The notes under the pieces were generated by a model, which searched no databases, was not told where the DNA came from, and worked only from the letters and a program-made list of their open reading frames with translations. A program made the translations under genes and the position numbers. Shown piece by piece: positions 18,084 to 25,949 of a stretch of 64,000 bases of DNA (position 1 is the first letter of the stretch; every line of letters begins with the position of its first letter). Source of the stretch: Streptomyces griseosporeus. Lineage in GTDB: Bacteria > Actinomycetota > Actinomycetes > Streptomycetales > Streptomycetaceae. Location of the stretch: assembly GCF_014656055.1 (NCBI RefSeq), contig NZ_BNBR01000002.1:187125-251124 (forward strand), read 5' to 3'.

Positions 18084-18112
18084 ACTATCGGACGGCGTCC
18101 GCCGCCAGGCAA
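18084..18112 (-). promoter_or_regulatory. Promoter for a leaderless PLP-decarboxylase mRNA
   Basis: On the minus strand, TTGCCT (18112-18107), a 17-bp spacer and GATAGT (18089-18084) are followed by seven bases and the ATG at 18076. This places transcription start at or within a base of the start codon. There is no Shine-Dalgarno sequence. Confidence 0.6.
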
Positions 18113-18339
18113 GCGGGGCGCCCTCGAAACGCCGACCACTGTGTCCAGTTATATGAACGATATTCATGTACGCATCTATCCTCGCAGGGAATCGCGAGCT
18201 GCCCTGCCGCTACAACCCGTAAAACGTGCGAACCTCACGCTCGCCAAGGGCATGCACCTGGCCGCGAATTCGAGCATGTGAACCAGATCCTGCCGCTGCT
18301 CTTGTCAGCCGGTCGAACGAGCTCTATCGTCTCCCGCCA

Positions 18340-18351
18340 GAAAGCGCTTTC
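18340..18351. promoter_or_regulatory. LacI-family-type palindrome upstream of pectate lyase
   Basis: GAAAGCGCTTTC is a perfect 12-bp palindrome with the central GCGC typical of LacI/GalR-family operators. It lies about 380 bp upstream of the lyase ATG. It differs from the two operator forms at the cellulase locus near 58 kb, so a separate regulator is likely. Confidence 0.55.
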
Positions 18352-18633
18352 CCGATCGCTCCCCCCGGGCCACCGGGACAGCCCGAGGAAGCGATGGTCG
18401 CGGAGGCCACCGCGACGCGTGCACGAGCCGCAAGGAACCGTCCGACGCTGTCCGGTCCTCCGGCCGCATCCGACGGCGCACCACACCGCACCACACCGAG
18501 CGACCACGCGACTCCACGCCCGTCCGGCGACCCCGGACGGTCGCTTGACGCGCCCCGGCACCGGTGGCGCGGCGCCGAGCCACCGGGAACTCCCGCCGAC
18601 CGGCACCCCGGACCAACCGCACCACCCCGCCAG

Positions 18634-18697
18634 CACACCCGCACACCCGCACACCCGCACACCCGCACACCCGCACACCCGCACACCCGCACACCCG
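18634..18697. repeat. Eight perfect tandem copies of CACACCCG
   Basis: Exactly eight head-to-tail copies of the 8-mer CACACCCG (64 bp) end 31 bp before the pectate lyase start codon. The array lies between the presumed promoter and the ribosome binding site. It is almost purely C and A on the plus strand, so the mRNA here would be unstructured, G-poor RNA. Copy number is likely to change by slippage. Confidence 0.9.
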
Positions 18698-18728
18698 CAC
18701 CGATCACCTCGACCCCCAGGAGCCCCCA

Positions 18729-20291
18729 ATGAAAAGACCTGTCGCCCTGCGACTGTCCGCCGCCACAGCCGCGTTGGCCCTCGCGACCGCCGCGGGAGCC
18801 GCCCTGTCGATGTCCGAGGCGTCCGCGGCCACCGGCGGCGCCACCGGTTACGCCACCCAGAACGGCGGGACCACCGGCGGGGCCGGCGGGCAGACGGTCC
18901 GTGCCACCACGGGCACCCAGATCCACGCGGCGCTGTGCGGGCGCGCCAGCAGCAGCACCCCGATCACCATCCAGGTCGAGGGCACCATCAACCACGCCAA
19001 CACCGAGAAGGTGTCCGGCGCGAGCTGCAACACGGCCGCGGGCGTGATCGAGCTGAAGCAGATCAGCAACGTCACCATCGTCGGCGTGGGCAGTGGCGCG
19101 GTCTTCGACCAAGTCGGCATCCACATCCGCGAGTCCAAGAACATCATCATCCAGAACGTCACCGTCCGGAACGTGAAGAAGTCCGGCTCGCCCACCTCCA
19201 ACGGCGGCGACGCGATCGGCATGGAGAGCAACGTCCGCAACGTGTGGGTGGACCACGCCACGCTGGAGGCGTCGGGCGGTGAAGCCGAGGGCTACGACGC
19301 CCTGTTCGACATGAAGGACAACACGCAGTACGTGACGCTGTCGTACAGCATCCTGCGCAACTCGGGCCGCGGGGGCCTGATCGGCTCCAGCGAGAGCGAC
19401 CTGTCCAACGGCTATGTCACCTTCCACCACAACCTGTACCAGAACATCGACTCCCGCACGCCCCTGCTGCGCGGCGGCACGGCCCACATGTACAACAACC
19501 ACTACGTGAGCCTGAACAAGTCCGGCATCAACTCCCGCGCCGGCGGCAAGGCGAAGGTCGACAACAACTACTTCGAGGACTCCGCCAACGTCCTGGGCAC
19601 CTTCTACACGGACGAACTCGGCTACTGGCAGGTCAGCGGCAACATCTTCGACAACGTCACCTGGTCCGCCCCCGGTACGGACAGCCACCCCGCCGGTCCG
19701 GACCCGCAGTCCAACACCACCGTCAGCATCCCCTACGCCTACACCCTCGACGCCGCTTCCTGCGTACCCGACGTGGTGAGCCGGACGGCGGGCGCGAACA
19801 AGGGCCTGCAAGTGTCCGACGGCAACTGCTCGCCGCAGAGTCCTACGCCGACTCCTACCCCGACTCCGACCCCCACGCCCACTCCCACTCCCACTCCCAC
19901 CCCGACGCCCACGCCGAGCCAGCCCAGTGGCACCAACCTCAGCATCGGCGCCGGCTCCGACGGCTCCAGCAAGGCCGACGGCACCAGCTACGGCAACGTC
20001 CGTGACGGCAACCTGAGCACCTACTGGTCGCCGTCCGGGTCGACGGGCTCCGTCTCCATCAAGTGGGGTGCGCCCACCGCCGTGTCGAGCGTCAACATCC
20101 GCGAAGCCGCCGGGTCAGTGGGCGCCATCGGCTCGTGGCGGCTCCTCAACGCCGACACGGGTGCCGTCCTGAAGACCGGCAGCGGAGCGGGCGTCATCTC
20201 CTTCGCGCGGACCTCCCTGCAGAAGATCACCTTCGAGATCACCGGCGCCACCGGCACCCCGAAGGTGGCCGAGTTCGAGACCTACGCCTGA
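18729..20291 (+). CDS. Secreted pectate lyase (PL1) with PT linker and C-terminal binding module
   Basis: A 520-residue protein. The signal peptide ends near SEASA (residue 34). The parallel beta-helix lyase domain spans about 35-360 and shows NVWVDHATLEA and SRTPLLRGGTAHMYNNHYV, the conserved PL1 strand-and-turn blocks with the catalytic Arg region. A Pro-Thr repeat linker of about 25 residues precedes a C-terminal beta-sandwich of about 120 residues resembling a discoidin/F5-8C-type carbohydrate-binding module (NLSIGAGSDGSSKADG onward). It cleaves polygalacturonate by beta-elimination outside the cell. AGGAG lies six bases before the ATG. It is monocistronic, with a long leader that carries the 8-bp repeat and a LacI-like palindrome. 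Confidence 0.9.
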   Translation: MKRPVALRLSAATAALALATAAGAALSMSEASAATGGATGYATQNGGTTGGAGGQTVRATTGTQIHAALCGRASSSTPITIQVEGTINHANTEKVSGASCNTAAGVIELKQISNVTIVGVGSGAVFDQVGIHIRESKNIIIQNVTVRNVKKSGSPTSNGGDAIGMESNVRNVWVDHATLEASGGEAEGYDALFDMKDNTQYVTLSYSILRNSGRGGLIGSSESDLSNGYVTFHHNLYQNIDSRTPLLRGGTAHMYNNHYVSLNKSGINSRAGGKAKVDNNYFEDSANVLGTFYTDELGYWQVSGNIFDNVTWSAPGTDSHPAGPDPQSNTTVSIPYAYTLDAASCVPDVVSRTAGANKGLQVSDGNCSPQSPTPTPTPTPTPTPTPTPTPTPTPTPSQPSGTNLSIGAGSDGSSKADGTSYGNVRDGNLSTYWSPSGSTGSVSIKWGAPTAVSSVNIREAAGSVGAIGSWRLLNADTGAVLKTGSGAGVISFARTSLQKITFEITGATGTPKVAEFETYA

Positions 20292-20410
20292 TCCGGCACC
20301 CCCGGGCATCCTCCGCGCGGCACGCGGCGGCGCCTCGGACCGCCTCTCCTGCCCGACGGCAGGGGACGGGCCGAACGCGCTGCCGTGTGCCGCGTACGTC
20401 CAGCGGTGGG

Positions 20411-21745
20411 TCAGATAGCCCTTGCCGAACCGGAGCCCGACGTACGGCGTCGGACCGCCGCAACCGCCGCGGCACCCAGTACGACAGCGCCCGCGCCGGC
20501 CCCGGCCATCGGCAGCGTCGCAGAGGACGAACCGGTCGCCGCGAGGGTCGCTCCCCCGGTACCGGCCGCGGCCGCCGCCTGAGTCGTCCCGGCCGCCCCG
20601 GTCGCCTGCTGAGCGGCACCGCCCTGCGGCCTGGCACCGGTTCCCTGCCCGGGCGTGACCGGACCGGGCCGGGCGTCGTCCTGGTCCCCCGGCTGCGCCG
20701 GCTCGGCGTCGTCGCCCGGGTCCGTGGTGCTGCCGGCGGGGAGGACCTGGAAGTCGTAGCGCTTCATCGGGCCCAGTACACACGGCCGGTAGGCGTCGGA
20801 GGCGTCACCGGCGAAGAGGGCGAGGGCGTCCTTCGCCGTGGCCGGCGAGTCGGCCTTCATCCGCAGCTTCACGTCGCTGTGCTCGCCCGGCTTCATCGCG
20901 TCGACGTGCGCGATGTGCTCGGATCCCTCGCCGCTGAGCGGCCGCCACCGCGAGCCGTCCGACCACTCCACGCCGAGAACGCTCTTCGTCCCCGCGCCTT
21001 CACCGGCCACGTGGATGGACACGAGGGGGTCGACGGTCAGGGTGCGTGTGGTCCCGTTGGTCACCCGCAGCGTGAAGTCGACGGTGGTCCCGGCGACGAG
21101 CTTCGACGGCAGCCCGACCGCGAGGGAGGTCAGTCCGGCCTCCCGGACGCATTCCTTCGCGGCGGCGAGCGCCTTGTCGGCGGCCTGCTTGTCGGCGAGG
21201 GCCTTGTCGAGGGCCTGCTCCAGGAGGCTGTACTTGCGGACGGCCGCCACCCGGGCGTCGTCGAGCGCGGTCTGCGCCTTCTCGGCCGCCGCGGCGGCGG
21301 CCTGCTGCGCCGTCACCGCCTTCGCCAGATCGCCCTCCGCGGAGTCGAGGGCCTGCTGGGCCTCGGCCCTCTCGGTGTCGTTCTGGGCCGCTTCGAGCCT
21401 GGCCTTGGCCTCGGTGACCGCCTTCTCGGCGGCAGTCCTGGCGTCGGCGGCGGCCTTCGCGGCCTTCGCGGTGTCGAGGGCGGCGGCCTTCAGCGGATGC
21501 GTGTCCGAGTCGAGTTCCTCGAGGGTGGTCTCGAGTTCCTCGCGCCCCTCCGCCTTGGCGGCGACGGCCAGGTCGTACGCCTTCCCCGCGCCCTCGGCGG
21601 CCTTCACCAGCTCCGCGTACGTCGGCTGGTCCTGTGTCTGGCCTACGGCCGCCTCGCCGGCGAAGGCTGGGGCGGCGGAGAACAAGGCGACGGGGGTCAC
21701 GACCGCGACAGCAGCGGCGACGGCGAGGGAACGCGGGATCTTCAC
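20411..21745 (-). CDS. Sortase-anchored Ala-rich coiled-coil surface protein (LAATG)
   Basis: A 444-residue exported protein. The signal peptide ends near PAFAGEA (residue 30). Residues about 45-215 are a long Ala/Glu/Lys-rich coiled coil (for example DTAKAAKAAADARTAAEKAV). A beta-rich domain with two Cys follows, then a Gly/Pro/Ala-rich wall-spanning stretch. The C-terminus has LAATG, a hydrophobic segment (AGAGAVVLGAAAVAAV) and an RRR tail, the LAxTG sorting signal used by Streptomyces class E sortases. GTG 21745 has AAAGGA upstream. The protein is probably wall-attached, with the coiled coil projecting outward. The ligand is unknown. It is convergent with the pectate lyase. Confidence 0.8.
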   Translation of the reverse strand: MKIPRSLAVAAAVAVVTPVALFSAAPAFAGEAAVGQTQDQPTYAELVKAAEGAGKAYDLAVAAKAEGREELETTLEELDSDTHPLKAAALDTAKAAKAAADARTAAEKAVTEAKARLEAAQNDTERAEAQQALDSAEGDLAKAVTAQQAAAAAAEKAQTALDDARVAAVRKYSLLEQALDKALADKQAADKALAAAKECVREAGLTSLAVGLPSKLVAGTTVDFTLRVTNGTTRTLTVDPLVSIHVAGEGAGTKSVLGVEWSDGSRWRPLSGEGSEHIAHVDAMKPGEHSDVKLRMKADSPATAKDALALFAGDASDAYRPCVLGPMKRYDFQVLPAGSTTDPGDDAEPAQPGDQDDARPGPVTPGQGTGARPQGGAAQQATGAAGTTQAAAAAGTGGATLAATGSSSATLPMAGAGAGAVVLGAAAVAAVRRRTSGSGSARAI

Positions 21746-21916
21746 ACAGATCCTTTCGATCACGGCGAGAACACGGAGGGGCCACCACGGTTTCCCCACA
21801 GGAAGCCCAAGAGTCCGATGATCTTACTTCCTCGGGCGACCGAGGCCAGGGCCGCGTTGTCAGTGCGCTCACGTATCGTGCCCGGCACCGCTCATCGACC
21901 GAGAGGAACAAGAGAG

Positions 21917-23425
21917 TTGACCGGCACGCCGGCTTTCCCGCTCCCGTTTCACGCTTCCCGTTCCCTGTCCTTCGCGCAGCCCCGGACACTGCGGGAACTG
22001 CAGATGATGGAGTGCAGCTCGCACATCCGGGCGAAGCCGGGGTGGTTCGAGAAGATGAACGACGCCGACATCGTCGACAGGTGGACGCGAGAGGCGATCG
22101 ACCAGGGCCTCACCGAGGCGCAGATCCGCTACGTACTGGCCGAACTGGCGCATTACGCGGCACTGCGGGACGGGCGGACCGGCATAGAGGTGTCCGCCGT
22201 CGACGGGGTGTGGCAGTCGGACGCCCTGGTCGACGACAAGCTCGGGTCACGGCTGCGTGAGGCGGTGCGGGTGCTGGAGGAGGTCCCCGAGGCGGAGAAG
22301 GACTGGCATCCCGGTTCGGACGGCCAGGTGCTGGATCTCGTTCATCCCTCTCTGTTCTGTCTGGTGAGGGAGGTGAGCGGGGCGCCCGAGCGGGCGTGGC
22401 GGAACCCGACGGACCGCTACTCGAAGCACGAGTTCTCGGAGAGGTTCCAGTGGCTGCCCACGGACGTGGACGTCAGTGACGACGGCGAGGTCACGTTCCG
22501 CTCGTACGTCAACAACGTCCACCCCGAGCAGCATCACGAACTGGCCTCCGTCCTGCCGGACCTGTTCGCGCGGTTCCTTCCCTTGTGGGAGAACGTGCTC
22601 ACCGACCTGCGCCATCCGCGGCCGCTGCGCATAGAGGCCGATCCCTATGGGTGGTACGAGTCGGAGCCGGAGTACCCGGACAGGTCCTCCTACAGCGACG
22701 ACGAGGCCCACGCGGAAGCCGTCCGCGTCTGGGAAGAGGCCCAGGACGACTGGTGGGAGAACCGCCGGCCGGTCGTGCCGGACGCCCCCGAGTTCACCGC
22801 GCCCGAGGTGCCCGGCGAAAGCGCCCGGGTCGGCCTGCGCGGGCGCCGTCTCCAGGTCATCGTCAAGCTCGCCTCCATCCATCTCACCCCCGACAAGCCG
22901 GAGTACCCCGGCGGTTCCTGGCATGTCGAGGGGATGCTGAACGAACGGATCGTCTCGACCGGCATCCACTACTTCGACAGCGAGAACATCACCGAAAGCC
23001 GGCTGAGTTTCCGAGCCGCACTCGACGACCCCCACTACGAGCAGAACGACGACAACGGCATGCGTGAGGTGTACGGCCTGGAGAACGAGGACGCGCTGAA
23101 CCAGGTGCTGGGATCGGCGTCGACCCCGGAGGGCCGCTGCCTTGCGTTCCCGAACATCCTGCAGCACCGCGTCGGCTCGTTCCGCCTCGCGGACCCCACC
23201 CGCCCGGGACACCGCAAGATCCTCGCGTTCTTCCTGGTCGACCCGTCGGAGCAGATCGTCTCGACGTCCGACGTGCCGCCCCAGCAGCCGTGGTCCGACA
23301 CCTCGACCATGACGCTGGAGCAGGCCAAGGCCTACCGCGAGGAACTCATGCGGGAACGCAAGTTCTTCGTCGACGAACACAACGAGCAGCTCTACGAGCG
23401 GGAGTTCTCCCTCTGCGAGCACTGA
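21917..23425 (+). CDS. DUF4246 protein, possible 2-oxoglutarate/Fe(II)-type oxygenase
   Basis: A soluble protein of 502 residues with the DUF4246 layout: an N-terminal RTLRELQMMECSSHIRAKP block, a middle helical domain, and a C-terminal beta-rich domain. The latter contains GIHYFDSENITES and, about 60 residues on, LQHRVGSFRL and PGHRKILAFFLVDP. The H-x-x-D...H...R/K order resembles the iron/2OG site of cupin-fold oxygenases, but that is my inference. No substrate is known. TTG 21917 is chosen because the conserved N-terminus begins directly after it and GAGAGG lies ten bases upstream. It is convergent with the next gene and has no operon partner. Confidence 0.75.
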   Translation: MTGTPAFPLPFHASRSLSFAQPRTLRELQMMECSSHIRAKPGWFEKMNDADIVDRWTREAIDQGLTEAQIRYVLAELAHYAALRDGRTGIEVSAVDGVWQSDALVDDKLGSRLREAVRVLEEVPEAEKDWHPGSDGQVLDLVHPSLFCLVREVSGAPERAWRNPTDRYSKHEFSERFQWLPTDVDVSDDGEVTFRSYVNNVHPEQHHELASVLPDLFARFLPLWENVLTDLRHPRPLRIEADPYGWYESEPEYPDRSSYSDDEAHAEAVRVWEEAQDDWWENRRPVVPDAPEFTAPEVPGESARVGLRGRRLQVIVKLASIHLTPDKPEYPGGSWHVEGMLNERIVSTGIHYFDSENITESRLSFRAALDDPHYEQNDDNGMREVYGLENEDALNQVLGSASTPEGRCLAFPNILQHRVGSFRLADPTRPGHRKILAFFLVDPSEQIVSTSDVPPQQPWSDTSTMTLEQAKAYREELMRERKFFVDEHNEQLYEREFSLCEH

Positions 23426-23447
23426 GGGCCGGCGCGCTCCGGGCCGT

Positions 23448-24242
23448 TCAGAAGGCGGAGTGCGCGAACCAGTGGGTCAGCAGGTCCTCGTCCCCCTCGT
23501 GGGCGAGGGCCTGCGCCCGGTAGGGCAGGCGGCCGTAGACGAGCAGGAGCAGGTCGGCCGCGGTTCCCCGGACGGTCGCGTCGGCGGTGTCCGCGGTCGC
23601 GCCGGCCTCCTCCAGGCCGAAGCCGTCGGGCCGCAGGCGCACGAGCCAGGACTCGTCGCCGTCGGTCGTACGGAAGCGGATGGTCCTGTCGGGGCCGCGC
23701 AGGTCGGCGACCTTCGGTGCGAAGAAGGTGGCGAAGGGCAGGTTGACGAGGAACTCGTCGATGCCGTCGACGGCGAGGGAACGGTCGATCGCGGGCGTCA
23801 GGCCGAGGGCGAGTTCGGCGTCGGCGCGGTGCAGCAGCGTCTCGAAGAGCATGCGGCGGGCCCAGAAGCGGGCGTGCTGGTCGACGCCCCACGCCCACAT
23901 CGGCAGGTCCGGGTCCGTGGCCGCGAAGGCCTCGGCGGCCACGGTCGCGCTCTCGGCCAGCCAGTCGGGGTAGCCGTCCTCCCGCTCCGGCAGCCGCAGG
24001 TCCACCTCACGGGTGCGCGGAGGCTCCTGGATACGTGACCGAAGCAGGACGGAGAACCAGCGCTGCACGCTGCCCGTGTGCCTGACCAGGTCGGCCAGTG
24101 TCCAGTCGGGGCAGCTGGGCACGGCGGTGCTCAGGTCGGCGCCGCGGAGCGCGGCGACGAACCGCGCGGTCTCGGCCGCGACCGCCGCGCGGTGATCGAC
24201 CGGGGGGACGACAGAGGCCTGCGTGGGGTCGGAGATGCTCAT
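23448..24242 (-). CDS. Maleylpyruvate-isomerase-family mycothiol-dependent enzyme
   Basis: A 264-residue DinB-like helical bundle plus a small C-terminal alpha/beta domain, the standard TIGR03083/MDMPI layout. Typical blocks are VPSCPDWTLADLVRHTGSV near 40-60 (first metal-site His) and ARRMLFETLLHRADAEL near 130-145 (further His). Homologues use mycothiol to isomerise or conjugate reactive substrates. AAAGG lies ten bases before the ATG. It starts 29 bp after the MFS gene stop on the same strand, so both should be co-transcribed under control of the MarR gene, which suggests export plus thiol-based detoxification of one compound. Confidence 0.83.
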   Translation of the reverse strand: MSISDPTQASVVPPVDHRAAVAAETARFVAALRGADLSTAVPSCPDWTLADLVRHTGSVQRWFSVLLRSRIQEPPRTREVDLRLPEREDGYPDWLAESATVAAEAFAATDPDLPMWAWGVDQHARFWARRMLFETLLHRADAELALGLTPAIDRSLAVDGIDEFLVNLPFATFFAPKVADLRGPDRTIRFRTTDGDESWLVRLRPDGFGLEEAGATADTADATVRGTAADLLLLVYGRLPYRAQALAHEGDEDLLTHWFAHSAF

Positions 24243-24271
24243 CGTGAGCTGCCTTTCCGGGAAGGTGCGGG

Positions 24272-25768
24272 TCAGCGGGACGGCTGGTCGAGGACGGCCG
24301 GGGTACGGCTTTCGGCGGCCTTCCTCAGGACGGGTGTACGAGGTGCGTGCGCCGACTTGATGCCGACGAGGGACACGGCGACCACCAGGGCGAAGGCCGC
24401 GCCGGCGAGCGCGAAGCCGATCGTGAACTGGCTCTCCTGGGGCAGCGCGGGCATGCCGTGCGGCAGCCGGATGGTCTTCGACGCCAGCAGTGTGGTGATC
24501 ACCGCGCTGGCGACGGCGCTGCCGACGGAGCGGGAGATGGAGTTGATGCCGTTGGCGATGCCGGACTGGTGGGCGGGGACGCTCGCCACGATGAGGGCGG
24601 GCATGGCGGCGTAACCGAAGCTGATCGCGAGACCGATGACCATGCCGGCGCCGATCACCGAGGCCGACGTCTCGTGCGCCACGGTCAGCCACGTGAAGCC
24701 GACGACGCCGAAGCAGGCCCCGGCGGCCAGGGTGACGCGGGCGCCGAGCCGGCCCACCAGCACTCCGCCGAACTGCGATCCCACGAGCGAGACGAGCGTG
24801 GTCGGCAGCAGGTACACGACGGAGGCGCGGAGCACGGAGGCGCCGAAGCCGTAGCCGGCGATGTCCTCGGGCATCTGGACGAGGTAGGAGACGCCGATGA
24901 ACTGGGCGAACATCGCGAACCCGAGCAGCAGCCCGGCGAGGTTGGTGAAGAGGACGGGCCGGTGGGTGAACATCTTCATGTCCACCATGGGCTCCTTGAC
25001 CCGGCTCTCGGTCACGACCCACACCGCCGCCATGACGGCCGCTCCGGCGAAGGAGCCGAGGGTACGGCCGGACGTCCATCCCCACTCGTGCCCCTGCGAG
25101 ACGGGCAGGAGCAGCAGCACGAGCAGCGCTCCCAGGGTGGCCGCGCCCAGCCAGTCCGTCCGCCCTCCCGTCGCCGTCCGGGAGGCGGGCACGGCGAACC
25201 ACACGCCTGCCAGCGCCACCACCGCCAGCGCCACCGCGAGCCAGAACACCCGGTGGTAGTCGGGGTCGGCGCCCCGGGTGAGGAGCCCCGCGCCGACCAG
25301 CGCGAGTCCGCTGCCGAACGCGAGGGTGCCGCTGACCAGGGCCATGGCGCCGGGCAGTTTCACCGGCTCGATCTCCTCGCGCAGGACGGAGAGGGCGAGC
25401 GGGAAGATCGCGGTCGCCGCTCCCTGCATCACCCGGCCGACGATCAGCCAGGTCAGCGAGGTGGTCGTGGCGGCGAGCACCGAGCCGGCGACCATCACGA
25501 GGAGAACACCGACCAGGGTGGCCTTCTTGCCGTGCTGGTCGCCGAAGCGGCCGAGCAGCGGGGTGAAGACGGCGGCCGACAGCAGCGTGGCGGTGGTCAC
25601 CCAGCTGACGCTCGCCGTGCCGGCGTGCAGATCGTTCTGGATGATGCCCAGGATCGGCACGACCAGCGTCTGCATCATCGAGACGACCATCGCGGCGAGC
25701 CCCAGGGTGAGGATCAGCACGCTGTCCGGTGCGCGTCTCGGGCCGGCCGTGCGCAGTGCTTGTGACAC
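24272..25768 (-). CDS. MFS drug exporter, DHA2 (14-helix) type
   Basis: A 498-residue transporter with about 14 hydrophobic segments. The motif-A loop is LLGRFGDQHGKKATL (about residues 71-85), and motif C is in the GTLAFGSGLALVGAGLLT region near 147-165. This marks a proton-coupled multidrug exporter. The GTG start has AGGAAGAGA upstream. It is divergent from a MarR regulator across 181 bp that contain three direct repeats and two palindromes, and is followed by a mycothiol-type enzyme in the same transcript. Expression should be induced when a ligand releases MarR. Confidence 0.88.
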   Translation of the reverse strand: MSQALRTAGPRRAPDSVLILTLGLAAMVVSMMQTLVVPILGIIQNDLHAGTASVSWVTTATLLSAAVFTPLLGRFGDQHGKKATLVGVLLVMVAGSVLAATTTSLTWLIVGRVMQGAATAIFPLALSVLREEIEPVKLPGAMALVSGTLAFGSGLALVGAGLLTRGADPDYHRVFWLAVALAVVALAGVWFAVPASRTATGGRTDWLGAATLGALLVLLLLPVSQGHEWGWTSGRTLGSFAGAAVMAAVWVVTESRVKEPMVDMKMFTHRPVLFTNLAGLLLGFAMFAQFIGVSYLVQMPEDIAGYGFGASVLRASVVYLLPTTLVSLVGSQFGGVLVGRLGARVTLAAGACFGVVGFTWLTVAHETSASVIGAGMVIGLAISFGYAAMPALIVASVPAHQSGIANGINSISRSVGSAVASAVITTLLASKTIRLPHGMPALPQESQFTIGFALAGAAFALVVAVSLVGIKSAHAPRTPVLRKAAESRTPAVLDQPSR

Positions 25769-25833
25769 GGAATCTCTTCCTCGGTGAGACCTCGGCCTCG
25801 GCGAACGGGAGCACGCCGGGGCCGCGGAACGGT

Positions 25834-25885
25834 GAAACTTGAGAACGTGGAAGCTTGAGGACCTCGAAGCTTGAGGACTTCAAGC
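25834..25885. promoter_or_regulatory. Three 16-bp direct repeats with a GCTTGA-N5-TCAAGC palindrome
   Basis: Three contiguous 16-bp units, GAAACTTGAGAACGTG, GAAGCTTGAGGACCTC and GAAGCTTGAGGACTTC, start at 25834, 25850 and 25866. Each carries TTGA in register. The last one merges into a perfect inverted repeat, GCTTGA-N5-TCAAGC, at 25869-25885. They lie 66-117 bp upstream of the MFS start and are candidate cooperative sites for the MarR protein. Confidence 0.75.
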
Positions 25886-25912
25886 AATTGCCAGGACCGT
25901 AGCCAGCGGTAT

Positions 25913-25942
25913 TTGAGATCGTCAAGTTTTCCGGCGTAGGGT
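25913..25942 (+). promoter_or_regulatory. marR promoter with overlapping TTGA-N5-TCAA operator
   Basis: TTGAGA (25913-25918), an 18-bp spacer and TAGGGT (25937-25942) lie seven bases before ATG 25950, predicting a leaderless mRNA. TTGA-GATCG-TCAA at 25913-25925 has the same spacing as the palindrome at 25871 and covers the -35 element, which suits autorepression. The two palindromes are 42 bp apart, close to four helical turns. Confidence 0.65.
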
Positions 25943-25949
25943 GACGCAC

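Larger units (their letters stand above)
18113..18728. other. Long intergenic region upstream of pectate lyase
   Basis: No gene is supported here. It contains an AT-rich inverted repeat, ATGAA-CGATA-TTCAT, at 18153-18167, which lies upstream of both the decarboxylase promoter and the lyase. It also contains a perfect LacI-like palindrome at 18340-18351 and an 8-bp tandem repeat at 18634-18697, listed separately. The lyase ribosome binding site AGGAG is at 18718-18722. The 5' leader of the lyase may therefore be several hundred bases long. Confidence 0.5.

Noticed and set aside
18634..18697. CRISPR array
   Set aside because: The units are 8 bp with no spacers; this is a simple tandem repeat.
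18564..18728. Coding extension of pectate lyase through the 8-bp repeats (AHPHTRTP repeats)
   Set aside because: A signal peptide begins at 18729 with AGGAG just before it. The repeats read open in several frames because they lack stop codons, not because they code.
19840..19920. Short repeats in the PTPTPT coding region as a separate repeat locus
   Set aside because: They encode an ordinary Pro-Thr interdomain linker of a secreted enzyme.
20063..23425. A 1120-codon plus-strand open frame running through the region after pectate lyase
   Set aside because: Only the part from 21917 on has protein-like composition and a family match (DUF4246). The upstream part is the antisense shadow of the LAATG surface-protein gene, Arg/Gly-rich with no motif.
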